Assembly (NCBI GenBank): GCA_029549705.1
Contig: JAKPIR010000097.1
Coordinates: forward strand, 1 to 11,785
Direction of reading: 5' to 3'
From: Pseudomonadota bacterium
GTDB lineage: Bacteria > Pseudomonadota > Gammaproteobacteria > Burkholderiales > Methylophilaceae
DNA length: 11,785 nucleotides
Position numbers and translations under genes: made by a program. The notes beneath the pieces are model-generated. The model was not told the origin of the DNA and made no database searches. It saw only the letters and a program-made list of their open reading frames with translations. This document shows positions 1 through 5,825 of the stretch, piece by piece; the stretch's first letter is position 1, and the number at the start of each line of letters is the position of its first letter.

Positions 1-113
1 CAATTCGTGCGGAAGTGGGTGATGACGTACAAGACTGGATGCCCATTTACTTAAATCGATTAGCCCAGCGTAAGGCCATGACCAAAGCCAATAAAGGGCG
101 AGTATCCCAATAA
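1..113 (+). CDS. virB4: C-terminal end of probable VirB4 transfer ATPase (partial)
   Basis: Only the last 36 or so codons are present, in the frame starting at base 3 and ending at TAA 111-113. The visible tail contains GDDVQDWMPIY followed by a basic stretch (RLAQRKAMTK). A 'GDD..W.P.' element close to the C terminus fits my recollection of VirB4/CagE/TrbE-type ATPases, which energise pilus assembly and substrate transfer at the inner membrane. The assignment rests mainly on position: virB4 normally lies directly before the virB5 group. The ATPase domain lies outside the window, so no catalytic motif can be checked. Another upstream transfer gene is possible. Confidence 0.5.
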   Translation, partial: IRAEVGDDVQDWMPIYLNRLAQRKAMTKANKGRVSQ

Positions 114-137
114 GTTTGATTAGTTAAGGACATCATC

Positions 138-725
138 GTGAACATAAACCAACATCTAAAATTATCTGTCATCCTGTTAAGCACTTTGGCGATGAGTATC
201 GCGCACGCGGATAGCGGCGAACTCACAGGCAAGGTTAAATTAGCCTGTGAAGCCATCCTTTGCCTTTCTACAGGTTCGCCACCAGGCGAATGTTCACCAT
301 CACTGAGTGAATATTTCAGTATTGATTTTAATGATTTCAGCGACACCATACAAGGCCGCATCAACTTTTTAAATCTATGTCCTGTTTCATCAGAAACACC
401 GCAAATGAAAAGCTTGGTCAATGCGATTGCTAATGGCGCAGGTCGTTGTGATGCTGCCTCACTGAATGCGACGCTAATAGCCTATACCAATGGCTTGCAA
501 GGCTGCATTCAAGGCACTAAGCCTGCGTATTGCTCAGACTACGAAGGTCATGAATATACCGACCTGCACAATGGTGCGCATTATGTGGTGACGCAGTCAC
601 AAACTTACTGGCCATTTAATAACTTCATGGGTGGCAATTCAAACGATGGCGGAGGCTTTCTAAGTGGTTTCTCTGGCGGTAATGGTCAAAGCAGCACTCA
701 AACTTGCGGTCATTGGGTTGATTGA
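138..725 (+). CDS. trbM: TrbM/KikA-family periplasmic conjugation protein
   Basis: The 195-residue protein starts at GTG 138, preceded by AAGGA at 126-130 with good spacing; no better in-frame ATG exists. Residues 1-24 form a signal peptide (hydrophobic LSVILLSTLAM, cleavage after AHA). The mature N terminus carries the family signature LACEAILCLSTG followed by ECSPSLSEYFSI, recognisable from TrbM of IncP plasmids and KikA of IncN plasmids. Eight cysteines (37, 42, 52, 81, 104, 123, 132, 190) suggest a disulfide-bonded periplasmic fold. Residues about 163-186 are rich in Gly, Ser and Asn, which looks like a flexible linker before a short Cys-containing C terminus. TrbM is an accessory mating-pair-formation factor of unclear biochemistry. 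Here it sits between probable virB4 and virB5, in line with a role in pilus or core assembly. Family assignment is fairly sure; the molecular role is not known. Confidence 0.82.
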   Translation: MNINQHLKLSVILLSTLAMSIAHADSGELTGKVKLACEAILCLSTGSPPGECSPSLSEYFSIDFNDFSDTIQGRINFLNLCPVSSETPQMKSLVNAIANGAGRCDAASLNATLIAYTNGLQGCIQGTKPAYCSDYEGHEYTDLHNGAHYVVTQSQTYWPFNNFMGGNSNDGGGFLSGFSGGNGQSSTQTCGHWVD

Positions 726-778
726 ATTAATTGTTGATATGAAAAATAACCGATATAGGACATAAAAGGATAAATGTC

Positions 779-1483
779 ATGAAAAAACACCACTTAAAAC
801 CGAATATTAAAGCATTCACTATTGCGCTAACCCTTGCGGCCAGCTTACAAGCCAGTATTACGCCTGCCAATGCAGGCGGCATTCCTGTTATTGATGTGGC
901 GAATCTTGCTAATACGCTCGAGAATATTGTGCAATGGGGTAAGCAGCTACAAGCCATGAAAGAGCAATACGCACAACAACTTGCACAATATCAGTCAATG
1001 ACGGGGAAACGTGGCTTTGGTACGGTATTAAACGATCCTAATTTACGCCAATATTTACCCGCTGACGCACAAAAAGTATATAGCCAAATGATGCGACCAG
1101 TGCAATCCATGGATGTTTGTAACGGGCAAACAGGTGAGTTTTTTGCCATGTGCCAAGCCGAAGCAAAAAAGCACTACATAGACCGTGACAATTACGAAAC
1201 AGCCTACGATACCGCCACTACTGAGCAAACACAGATACAGGGCTTAATTGATCAGATCAGTAATACAGACGACCCTAAAGCCATTGCAGAACTGCAAGCC
1301 CGTATGGCAGGTGAACAAGCCAAGATTCAAAACACCGTGGTGCAACTGCAACTGAGCACCCAGTTGGCTGAAATACAAAACAAGTTATTGCAACAGGCTA
1401 AACAAGATGCGCAAGTAAAAGCCACGATTGAGGATAGAGGCAATCCTATTTCTGCACCAGAACCGATTACCAATTGGGATTAA
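779..1483 (+). CDS. virB5: VirB5-family minor pilin / T4SS periplasmic protein
   Basis: 234 residues, with AAAGGA at 765-770 placed well before ATG 779. A signal peptide covers about residues 1-33 (cleavage after PANA). The mature protein begins with GGIPVIDVANLA, then LENIVQWGKQLQAMKEQYAQQ, the typical VirB5/TraC opening followed by a long helix. Two cysteines lie close together in the middle (DVCNG and FAMCQ). The C-terminal half (about residues 145-215) is Gln- and Ala-rich and predicted helical, matching the helical-bundle architecture of TraC of pKM101. VirB5 is thought to sit at the pilus tip and help contact the recipient cell. The last 20 residues (215-234, ATIEDRG...NWD) are almost repeated at the end of the next gene, the EexN lipoprotein, which is unusual and is described in the findings. 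The gene lies 53 bases after the TrbM-like gene and is probably cotranscribed with it. Confidence 0.88.
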   Translation: MKKHHLKPNIKAFTIALTLAASLQASITPANAGGIPVIDVANLANTLENIVQWGKQLQAMKEQYAQQLAQYQSMTGKRGFGTVLNDPNLRQYLPADAQKVYSQMMRPVQSMDVCNGQTGEFFAMCQAEAKKHYIDRDNYETAYDTATTEQTQIQGLIDQISNTDDPKAIAELQARMAGEQAKIQNTVVQLQLSTQLAEIQNKLLQQAKQDAQVKATIEDRGNPISAPEPITNWD

Positions 1484-1793
1484 CCAAGCTATCTATAAGG
1501 GAATTTGCATCATGAAACTAACACTTATTACGCTTACGGCAGTTTTATTAACGGCGTGTTCTGTGCAAGACAAAGCTGACTCGCAAAAGACTTACACAGT
1601 GCAGGAGTTATTGAAAGAGCCAGCACTCTATAAAAAAATAAGTGATTGGTGCAGCGAAAACCCTAGTGAGCGTAGCCTAACACCCAACTGCATCAATGCC
1701 TTGCAGGCTTTACATGAGTTACAAGCAAACGCCACGCTAGAGGATAGAGGAAAACCTATACCTGCACCTCAACCAATAGCTAATTTTAACTAG
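1421..1793 (+). repeat. Paired 63-bp tail repeat at the ends of virB5 and eexN
   Basis: Bases 1421-1483 (end of virB5 with its stop codon) and 1731-1793 (end of eexN with its stop codon) are diverged direct repeats exactly 310 bases apart. The first 20 bases differ at only two positions. The encoded 20-residue tails share 13 identical residues, among them EDRG, PI, AP, PI and N at matching positions, and most of the rest are conservative changes. Weaker similarity extends about 12 codons upstream. Both units end at the stop codon. Confidence 0.85.
1512..1793 (+). CDS. eexN: EexN-family entry-exclusion lipoprotein
   Basis: 93 residues. ATG 1512 is chosen because AAGGGA at 1497-1502 precedes it and because it starts a clean lipoprotein signal; the frame is open further upstream to about 1428, but that part only overlaps virB5. 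The signal peptide (LTLITLTAVLLTAC) ends in the lipobox LTAC, with Cys16 as the lipidated residue. The mature part has the pattern seen in EexN proteins: YTVQELLKEPAL, then W-C-x3-NP and, further on, TPNCINA. EexN/Eex lipoproteins of IncN-like and related plasmids reduce transfer into a cell that already carries the same system. The position after virB5 and before virB6 matches the location of eex in pKM101. The C terminus (residues 74-93) closely resembles the end of VirB5, which EexN relatives as I know them do not normally show. Confidence 0.8.
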   Translation: MKLTLITLTAVLLTACSVQDKADSQKTYTVQELLKEPALYKKISDWCSENPSERSLTPNCINALQALHELQANATLEDRGKPIPAPQPIANFN

Positions 1794-1829
1794 GTGCAAT
1801 TTTAGATAAAAAATGAAATCTTATTTTAA

Positions 1830-2009
1830 TCAAGCAACCGCTATTAGCATTTTTACAACAGGCGATTCAATGACTTGTCCAGTGCGAGTAAACGCTGACA
1901 CTCGCACCGCTTTATCTGCGCTCAAGTCGTTTATAGATTCCAATAATTCAGCATTTAGGTCACGTTTTGCATCACGTACCAATAATGTTTCTTCAGATAG
2001 TTTCTGCAT
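1830..2009 (-). pseudogene. 59-residue ORF, possible internally deleted antitoxin
   Basis: The frame runs from ATG at 2009-2007 to TGA at 1832-1830. It overlaps the end of the upstream XRE gene by 17 bases and could be translated by coupling; AAGG lies about 9 bases before the ATG. The N-terminal part (RDLNAELLESINDLSADKAVRV) resembles the leading segment of short XRE antitoxins that pair with RelE/HigB toxins. The end (ESPVV then KMLIAVA) resembles the residues that flank the helix-turn-helix in those proteins, but the helix-turn-helix is missing. I infer an antitoxin that lost its DNA-binding domain by an in-frame deletion. A genuine small protein of unknown function is the alternative. An upstream in-frame start at 2054 is possible but lies deep inside the XRE gene. 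Confidence 0.4.
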
Positions 2010-2307
2010 TTTTGGCAACCTTAATACGCACACTATGCCCAGCGCGCGTGGCAAGTTGTATCAATGTATCCAAACTAAATTTATCAAACTTACCGCGCAG
2101 CAAGTCAGAAACACTGGCTTGAGATACACCAAAGCGCTTTGCAACCTCGCTTTGTGTCCACTGATGCTTGTCTATTTGCTTTGCGATATCGCACATCAAT
2201 TGCGCGCGCATTGCCAAAATGGTTGCTTCAGCATCATTAAAACCCAAATCCGCGAACACATTGCCGCTAGATTCAGTAATCGTCAAATCAGAGCTAGTCA
2301 TATTCAT
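1993..2307 (-). CDS. XRE-family HTH regulator / HigA-like antitoxin without adjacent own toxin
   Basis: 104 residues, ATG at 2307-2305 (a second ATG two codons later, 2301-2299, is equally possible; no strong SD is seen). Residues about 16-38 (NVFADLGFNDAEATILAMRAQLM) and the helix-turn-helix at about 51-72 (TQSEVAKRFGVSQASVSDLL), followed by RGKFDKFSLDTLIQLATRAG, mark the HigA-like XRE group that usually follows a HigB/RelE-type toxin. It begins 12 bases after the stop of the preceding antitoxin gene, so both are probably on one transcript. No second toxin gene is present. It may therefore be an orphan antitoxin, or an extra autoregulator of the module. Family is clear; role is inferred. Confidence 0.75.
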   Translation of the reverse strand: MNMTSSDLTITESSGNVFADLGFNDAEATILAMRAQLMCDIAKQIDKHQWTQSEVAKRFGVSQASVSDLLRGKFDKFSLDTLIQLATRAGHSVRIKVAKNAETI

Positions 2308-2319
2308 GGTGTATTTTTC

Positions 2320-2625
2320 TTAAGCCGTCGCGTGAAGCTTAATACCAAGTGCATTAATCACTTTTATAATTGTGCCAAACTCTGGGTTGCCCTCGCCAGA
2401 GAGGGCTTTATACAAACCTTCGCGGCTAATACCGCTATCTTTAGCCAATTGCGTCATGCCACGCGCACGGGCGATTGTTCCCAAGCTTTTAGCAATAAAC
2501 GCAGGGTCATTGCCACCCTCATCCAGGCAAGCTTGGAAGTACAAAGCAACGTCTTCATCAGTTTTAAGGTAATCAGCTGCATCAAAACGGGTAATTCCCA
2601 ATTTTTTAATCGCGTTTTGGTTCAT
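2320..2625 (-). CDS. Addiction-module antidote protein (HTH antitoxin)
   Basis: 101 residues, ATG at 2625-2623. GGAGG (complement of 2634-2638), inside the end of the toxin gene, gives a strong ribosome site. The toxin stop codon is 3 bases before this ATG, so translation is probably coupled. The sequence TRFDAADYLKTDEDVALYF followed by ACLDEGGNDPAFIAKSLGTIARARGM is typical of the 'putative addiction module antidote' family (COG3636). The C-terminal helix-turn-helix reads GMTQLAKDSGISREGLYKAL, then SGEGNPEFGTIIKVINALGI. It should bind and neutralise the toxin encoded just before it, and repress the shared promoter. The toxin-first order is usual for this family. Confidence 0.88.
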   Translation of the reverse strand: MNQNAIKKLGITRFDAADYLKTDEDVALYFQACLDEGGNDPAFIAKSLGTIARARGMTQLAKDSGISREGLYKALSGEGNPEFGTIIKVINALGIKLHATA

Positions 2626-2628
2626 CGT

Positions 2629-2922
2629 CTATTCCTCCAAAAGTGTAATCATTTTTTTCGCTTTAGCTATATCACGCAATTGACTGGATTTATTGCCGCC
2701 ACACAGCAACAACACAACAACATCGCCAGATTGCCAACAATAAATGCGATACCCGCCGCTCAAATGAAAGCGCAGCTCAATCATGCCATCAAAAGCTTTG
2801 CAGTCGCCCCAGTGTCCCTCAGCCAGCCGCTCCAACCTTGCCAAAATGCGCTTTTGTGCGACTACATCTTTCAGTGCATTAAGCCATTGGTCAAAATCAG
2901 CCGTGCGTTCAAGTATCAACAT
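2629..2922 (-). CDS. RelE/ParE-superfamily toxin (addiction module killer protein)
   Basis: 97 residues, ATG at 2922-2920. The family signatures are FDQWLNALKD near the N terminus, ARLERLAEGHWGDCKAFDGMIELR, the core GGYRIYCWQSGDVVVLLLCGG, and the basic C-terminal NKSSQLRDIAKAKK. These match the Gp49/HigB-like 'addiction module killer protein' group within the RelE/ParE superfamily; related toxins act as ribosome-dependent mRNA endonucleases. The length is full for the family and no key segment is missing, so it is probably active. No clear Shine-Dalgarno sequence precedes the ATG, because the operator palindrome occupies that space; toxin translation may thus be weaker than that of the antitoxin. 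Being on a conjugative element, it probably supports post-segregational maintenance. Confidence 0.88.
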   Translation of the reverse strand: MLILERTADFDQWLNALKDVVAQKRILARLERLAEGHWGDCKAFDGMIELRFHLSGGYRIYCWQSGDVVVLLLCGGNKSSQLRDIAKAKKMITLLEE

Positions 2923-2926
2923 GAGT

Positions 2927-2954
2927 TAATTGTAATCCATGGATTACAATTATA
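2927..2954 (-). promoter_or_regulatory. Toxin-antitoxin promoter with perfect palindromic operator
   Basis: Bases 2927-2952 form a 26-bp perfect inverted repeat without spacer, centred at 2939/2940 on CCATGG, with half-sites TGTAATCCA and TGGATTACA. On the minus strand a consensus -10 box TATAAT (complement of 2949-2954) overlaps the outer arm, and the toxin ATG is only 5 bases past the other arm. No good -35 is seen. A repressor (the antitoxin, or the second XRE protein) bound here would cover the -10 and start region. On the + strand, TTGTAA at 2930-2935 and TATACA at 2951-2956 make a poor, short-spaced candidate promoter toward virB6. Confidence 0.75.
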
Positions 2955-2989
2955 CAAGAAATTTAACCAGCCAATGTTAAAGGCACGCT

Positions 2990-4096
2990 ATGTTTAACTA
3001 TATCGGCGGTACATTTTTTTCTTACATAGATCACTTTGTGAATCAAGTATCCGCACAATTAAGCATTTATGTGGCTGTAATAGCTTTGTCTGCCTTAACG
3101 CTGTACTACCTATTTGTAGGTTTTGCCGTGATGCGTGGTGAAGTACGTGAGCCCATTAGTACCATCGTATGGCGCTCAGCCAAAATGGCCATGATTTTAT
3201 TCATCGCTTGTGGTGCAGGCATTTATCAGGCCGAAGTCATCGGTACAGTCAAAACGGTCAGTGCGAACTTAATGAGTTCGGTTACTGTTTCAACGACTGC
3301 TGGTGGAGCTTGTCCTGTCACAGGGACTGGTGATGCAGCTATGTTCAATGCACTAGATTGCAACTTTAACCAACTGCTAACGCCTTTCAATGATCTTGTC
3401 GCAGCGAGAATGAAACTAAATATTCTTGATGTGGCAAGTGGTATTGCACTCAGCATCGTGGCTAATTTGTATTTAATTTGTGTCCTTATTTTGTTTGGTG
3501 CGGTTGGGATTGTTTTTTTCACTAACCTGCTAACGCTCAGTTTAGTGTTGGCAGTAGGCCCACTATTCATCGGTGCATTAGCGTTTGAACCCAGCAAGAA
3601 TTTCTTTGATGGTTGGAAAAACAAGATTGTTTACATCTTGCTTTTGCAACTCTTCATGATGATATTTTTGGGATTGGTGTTTGTGATTGTCAACGGCTAT
3701 ATCGTTCACCTAGGCTTTAATACGGATCAATCAGCCGCATTCGTTGGCGCTAAACAAGCGGCAGCACTGAAAGCAATATTCAGTCTGATGGTGGTGATGT
3801 GTCTGTTTGCCTATTTATTTACTAAGCTAGACAACATCGCCAATAGCTTAGTGGGAGGTGGCGACAATGCCAGCGGCTTAGGTTTGGCCTTAGCTACCGC
3901 ACAAATTGCAAAAATGACCTATGCCGCTATGCGTGGTGGCAGTAAAGGTGGGGGTGTAGGTGGAAAAATAGAAAATAGCAGTGGCGGCGGACTCGCTAGT
4001 GGTTTAGAAAAAAGCACACAACTGGCTAGTCGTGGCATCAATCGTGCCGTACAACATTCAGCACATGCAATCGCTTCACGTTATCGGAATAGATAA
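2990..4096 (+). CDS. virB6: VirB6/TrbL-family inner-membrane channel protein
   Basis: 368 residues, with AAAGG at 2979-2983 before ATG 2990. About six hydrophobic segments are visible: residues near 23-47, 60-80, 150-175, 178-200, 215-240 and 262-283. A large, less hydrophobic loop lies between the second and third (TVSTTAGGACPVTGTGDAAM onward, with two Cys), matching the periplasmic loop of VirB6. The segment AVGPLFIGALAFEPSKNFFDGW is the most typical VirB6/TrbL motif. After the last segment comes a soluble Gly-rich tail (about 284-368). VirB6 forms part of the inner-membrane pore and contacts the DNA substrate. It is the first transfer gene after the minus-strand toxin-antitoxin block, so it depends either on read-through across that block or on a local promoter. 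Confidence 0.88.
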   Translation: MFNYIGGTFFSYIDHFVNQVSAQLSIYVAVIALSALTLYYLFVGFAVMRGEVREPISTIVWRSAKMAMILFIACGAGIYQAEVIGTVKTVSANLMSSVTVSTTAGGACPVTGTGDAAMFNALDCNFNQLLTPFNDLVAARMKLNILDVASGIALSIVANLYLICVLILFGAVGIVFFTNLLTLSLVLAVGPLFIGALAFEPSKNFFDGWKNKIVYILLLQLFMMIFLGLVFVIVNGYIVHLGFNTDQSAAFVGAKQAAALKAIFSLMVVMCLFAYLFTKLDNIANSLVGGGDNASGLGLALATAQIAKMTYAAMRGGSKGGGVGGKIENSSGGGLASGLEKSTQLASRGINRAVQHSAHAIASRYRNR

Positions 4097-4104
4097 CCAG
4101 CACC

Positions 4105-4164
4105 ATGAAAACACTAAAACAACTTTTATCAAACTCCTCACTAGGTAAACAGCATGCTATTTAA
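4105..4164 (+). other. 19-codon ORF in the virB7 position
   Basis: A short frame from ATG 4105 to TAA 4162-4164 encodes MKTLKQLLSNSSLGKQHAI and overlaps the virB8 start (4154) in another frame. In VirB-type operons the small lipoprotein gene virB7 usually lies exactly here, but this peptide has no cysteine or lipobox and no clear ribosome site. It may be a virB7 remnant, a coupling leader for virB8, or chance. Confidence 0.25.
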
Positions 4165-4927
4165 TAACAAAAAAGACATTCACCAACAAGCTCTCAATTG
4201 GGAAGCCTCCACTGCGATTGCGCTGCATCAGTCTGAGGTTAGAGCATGGAATATAACCAAAATAATGACATTATTGGCCGTGTTAGCGATCACTGGTTTG
4301 GTATTTATGCTGCCCTTTTATAAAGTCATCCCCATGACTTTCTTGGTTGATAAAGTCACAGGTGAAGCGCAATTGGTCGATACCACAGGTTACAAACCAG
4401 CTAGTTTGAATGAAGCAGCCGATAGGCATTGGGTCGAAGAGTATGTGAACACGCGTGAACGCTATAACTGGATGCTGTTACAAAGTGACTATGAGCGTAC
4501 TTTGGCTTTATCTGCTGGCGATGTACTCAAAAACTATCGCGCCATGTTTGGTCACGATAATGCGCTTGATAAACAACTCGGCAATTACACAGAGCGTCGT
4601 ATTCACATCGTTTCAACGACATTGCCGCCAGGCGCGCAGGGTACTGCCATCATTCGGTATGAGCGTACCACGCGCGAGCGTGGCTACGACACTGAAATTG
4701 CAGGTAAATACATTGCCTCAATGACTTATGTTTACGAAAAACCTTCACTACTCACATTACAAAAAGACCTTGATGCCAATCCTTATGGATTCAAGGTCAC
4801 AGGCTATGTGGTCGACAGAGAAGAAAAAGGTGCAGCAGTCGCTGCACCTATTATTAATACCCCTCATTCTTTATCACCATCAGCTAACGGCACGTCACCA
4901 GCCGCTAACGGAGTATCCGCACAATGA
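4154..4927 (+). CDS. virB8: VirB8-family inner-membrane assembly protein
   Basis: 257 residues. A short cytoplasmic N terminus (about 1-34) is followed by a single membrane segment at about 35-54 (ITKIMTLLAVLAITGLVFML) and a periplasmic NTF2-like domain. Typical VirB8 elements are PFYKVIPMTFLVDKVTGEAQLV just after the membrane, the ...YVNTRERYNWMLLQSDYERT helix, and IRYERTTRERG later in the domain. VirB8 nucleates assembly of the secretion channel by contacting VirB6, VirB9 and VirB10. The C-terminal tail (about 236-257) is low-complexity Ser/Ala/Asn, with ANG units encoded by two GCTAACGG repeats, and is likely disordered. The stop overlaps the virB9 start by 4 bases (ATGA), so the two are translationally coupled. 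Confidence 0.9.
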   Translation: MLFNNKKDIHQQALNWEASTAIALHQSEVRAWNITKIMTLLAVLAITGLVFMLPFYKVIPMTFLVDKVTGEAQLVDTTGYKPASLNEAADRHWVEEYVNTRERYNWMLLQSDYERTLALSAGDVLKNYRAMFGHDNALDKQLGNYTERRIHIVSTTLPPGAQGTAIIRYERTTRERGYDTEIAGKYIASMTYVYEKPSLLTLQKDLDANPYGFKVTGYVVDREEKGAAVAAPIINTPHSLSPSANGTSPAANGVSAQ

Positions 4928-5823
4928 AGTCTACAATTAATCAAGCAGTCATGAATTTAGTACGTACTAAATTAACGCTCAACGCTATCAAGTTAGCTGT
5001 TCTTGCCTCATTAAGTATCACTGGCTTCGCGCAAGCCAATACTCAAGTCAATGCCAAAGTCAGTGAAAGCATAGCAAACCCAGTACAGCGCATTCCTTAC
5101 GATATGAATCAAGTCACCATGATTAAAGCCAAACGTGGCTTTGCTACCCATATTGATTTAGAAGCGGATGAACATATTGTGAAGGATGGTGTGGGCGGCG
5201 GCGATACCGATAATTGGATTACTTCAGCCAAAGTGGGTAGCAACTTTATTCTATTAAAACCTAAAAAGAATGCTCATGATAGCAATCTTGTCGTTAAAAC
5301 GGATAAGCGTAGCTACGCCTTTGATTTACATGTACTCAAAGACCACAGCTCAGATAAAGGCACTTGGCGCATTGCTTATACTTACCCTAAGCCGAATACC
5401 GAAGTTGCACCATTAACGCCAGCACAAATTGAGGCCATTAACAAAGCCAAAGTAAAACAGTTGCAAGCCGCACCACAAGCAGTACGCAACACGCAATACA
5501 GCATGCAGGTGATGACTAATTCAGATGAAATTGCACCCACGGCAGCATGGGATGATGGAAATTTTACTTATCTTAAGATTCCGAATCACCGCGAAATTCC
5601 AGCGGTATTTCGCGTCACCACCGATGGGGATGAATCCATGGTGAATACCCATATGGAGGGCGACAGTAAAGATACTATCGTCATTCATGGTATGGCAAAA
5701 CACTATGTCCTGCGCTTAAGCAAGCAAGTAGTCGGTGTTTGGAATGATGCCTACGATATTGAAGGTGTTAGCCCTAAAAATGGCACGGTGACCTTAGGCG
5801 TATCACGTCAGGTGGCAGAATAA
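4924..5823 (+). CDS. virB9: VirB9/CagX-family outer-membrane core protein
   Basis: 299 residues. ATG 4924 overlaps the virB8 stop; a second in-frame ATG at 4951 would give a shorter, more ordinary signal peptide. Cleavage is predicted after FAQA (residue 38). The N-terminal domain begins with VQRIPYDMNQVTMIKAKRGF and contains FILLKPK, followed by DLHVL and WRIAYTYP. The C-terminal domain has FTYLKIPNHREIPAVFRVT and HGMAKHYVLRLSKQVVGVWN, all typical of VirB9. With VirB10, VirB9 makes the periplasmic/outer-membrane ring. The protein has no cysteine at all, so the VirB7-VirB9 disulfide known from Agrobacterium cannot form, in line with the lack of a visible virB7. Confidence 0.92.
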   Translation: MKSTINQAVMNLVRTKLTLNAIKLAVLASLSITGFAQANTQVNAKVSESIANPVQRIPYDMNQVTMIKAKRGFATHIDLEADEHIVKDGVGGGDTDNWITSAKVGSNFILLKPKKNAHDSNLVVKTDKRSYAFDLHVLKDHSSDKGTWRIAYTYPKPNTEVAPLTPAQIEAINKAKVKQLQAAPQAVRNTQYSMQVMTNSDEIAPTAAWDDGNFTYLKIPNHREIPAVFRVTTDGDESMVNTHMEGDSKDTIVIHGMAKHYVLRLSKQVVGVWNDAYDIEGVSPKNGTVTLGVSRQVAE

Positions 5824-5825
5824 TC

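Noticed and set aside
47..421. A 124-codon minus-strand frame opposite the TrbM-like gene
   Set aside because: It is antisense to a gene with a signal peptide and family motif, crosses the end of the upstream gene, and shows no recognisable domain.
774..782. ATG-TCA-TGA mini-ORF overlapping the virB5 start
   Set aside because: A two-codon frame at this place is likely chance; the ribosome site is spaced for ATG 779.
1428..1511. Upstream extension of the EexN frame
   Set aside because: It only overlaps the end of virB5, and would bury the lipoprotein signal peptide; ATG 1512 has its own ribosome site.
2372..2572. 66-codon + strand frame within the antitoxin gene
   Set aside because: Antisense shadow of a clear HTH antitoxin; no start signal.
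1813..2997. A 394-codon open frame on the + strand across the toxin-antitoxin block
   Set aside because: It is antisense to three well-supported genes, is rich in Cys, His, Arg and Gln in a way unlike real neighbours, has no ribosome site, and no part resembles a known protein.
4867..4918. Repeated GCTAACGG in the virB8 tail as a regulatory site
   Set aside because: The two copies encode the ANG units of a low-complexity tail and are best explained as a small coding duplication.
4455..4940. Two + strand frames (4455-4724 and 4728-4940) inside virB8
   Set aside because: Out-of-frame shadows of a clear VirB8 with no features of their own.
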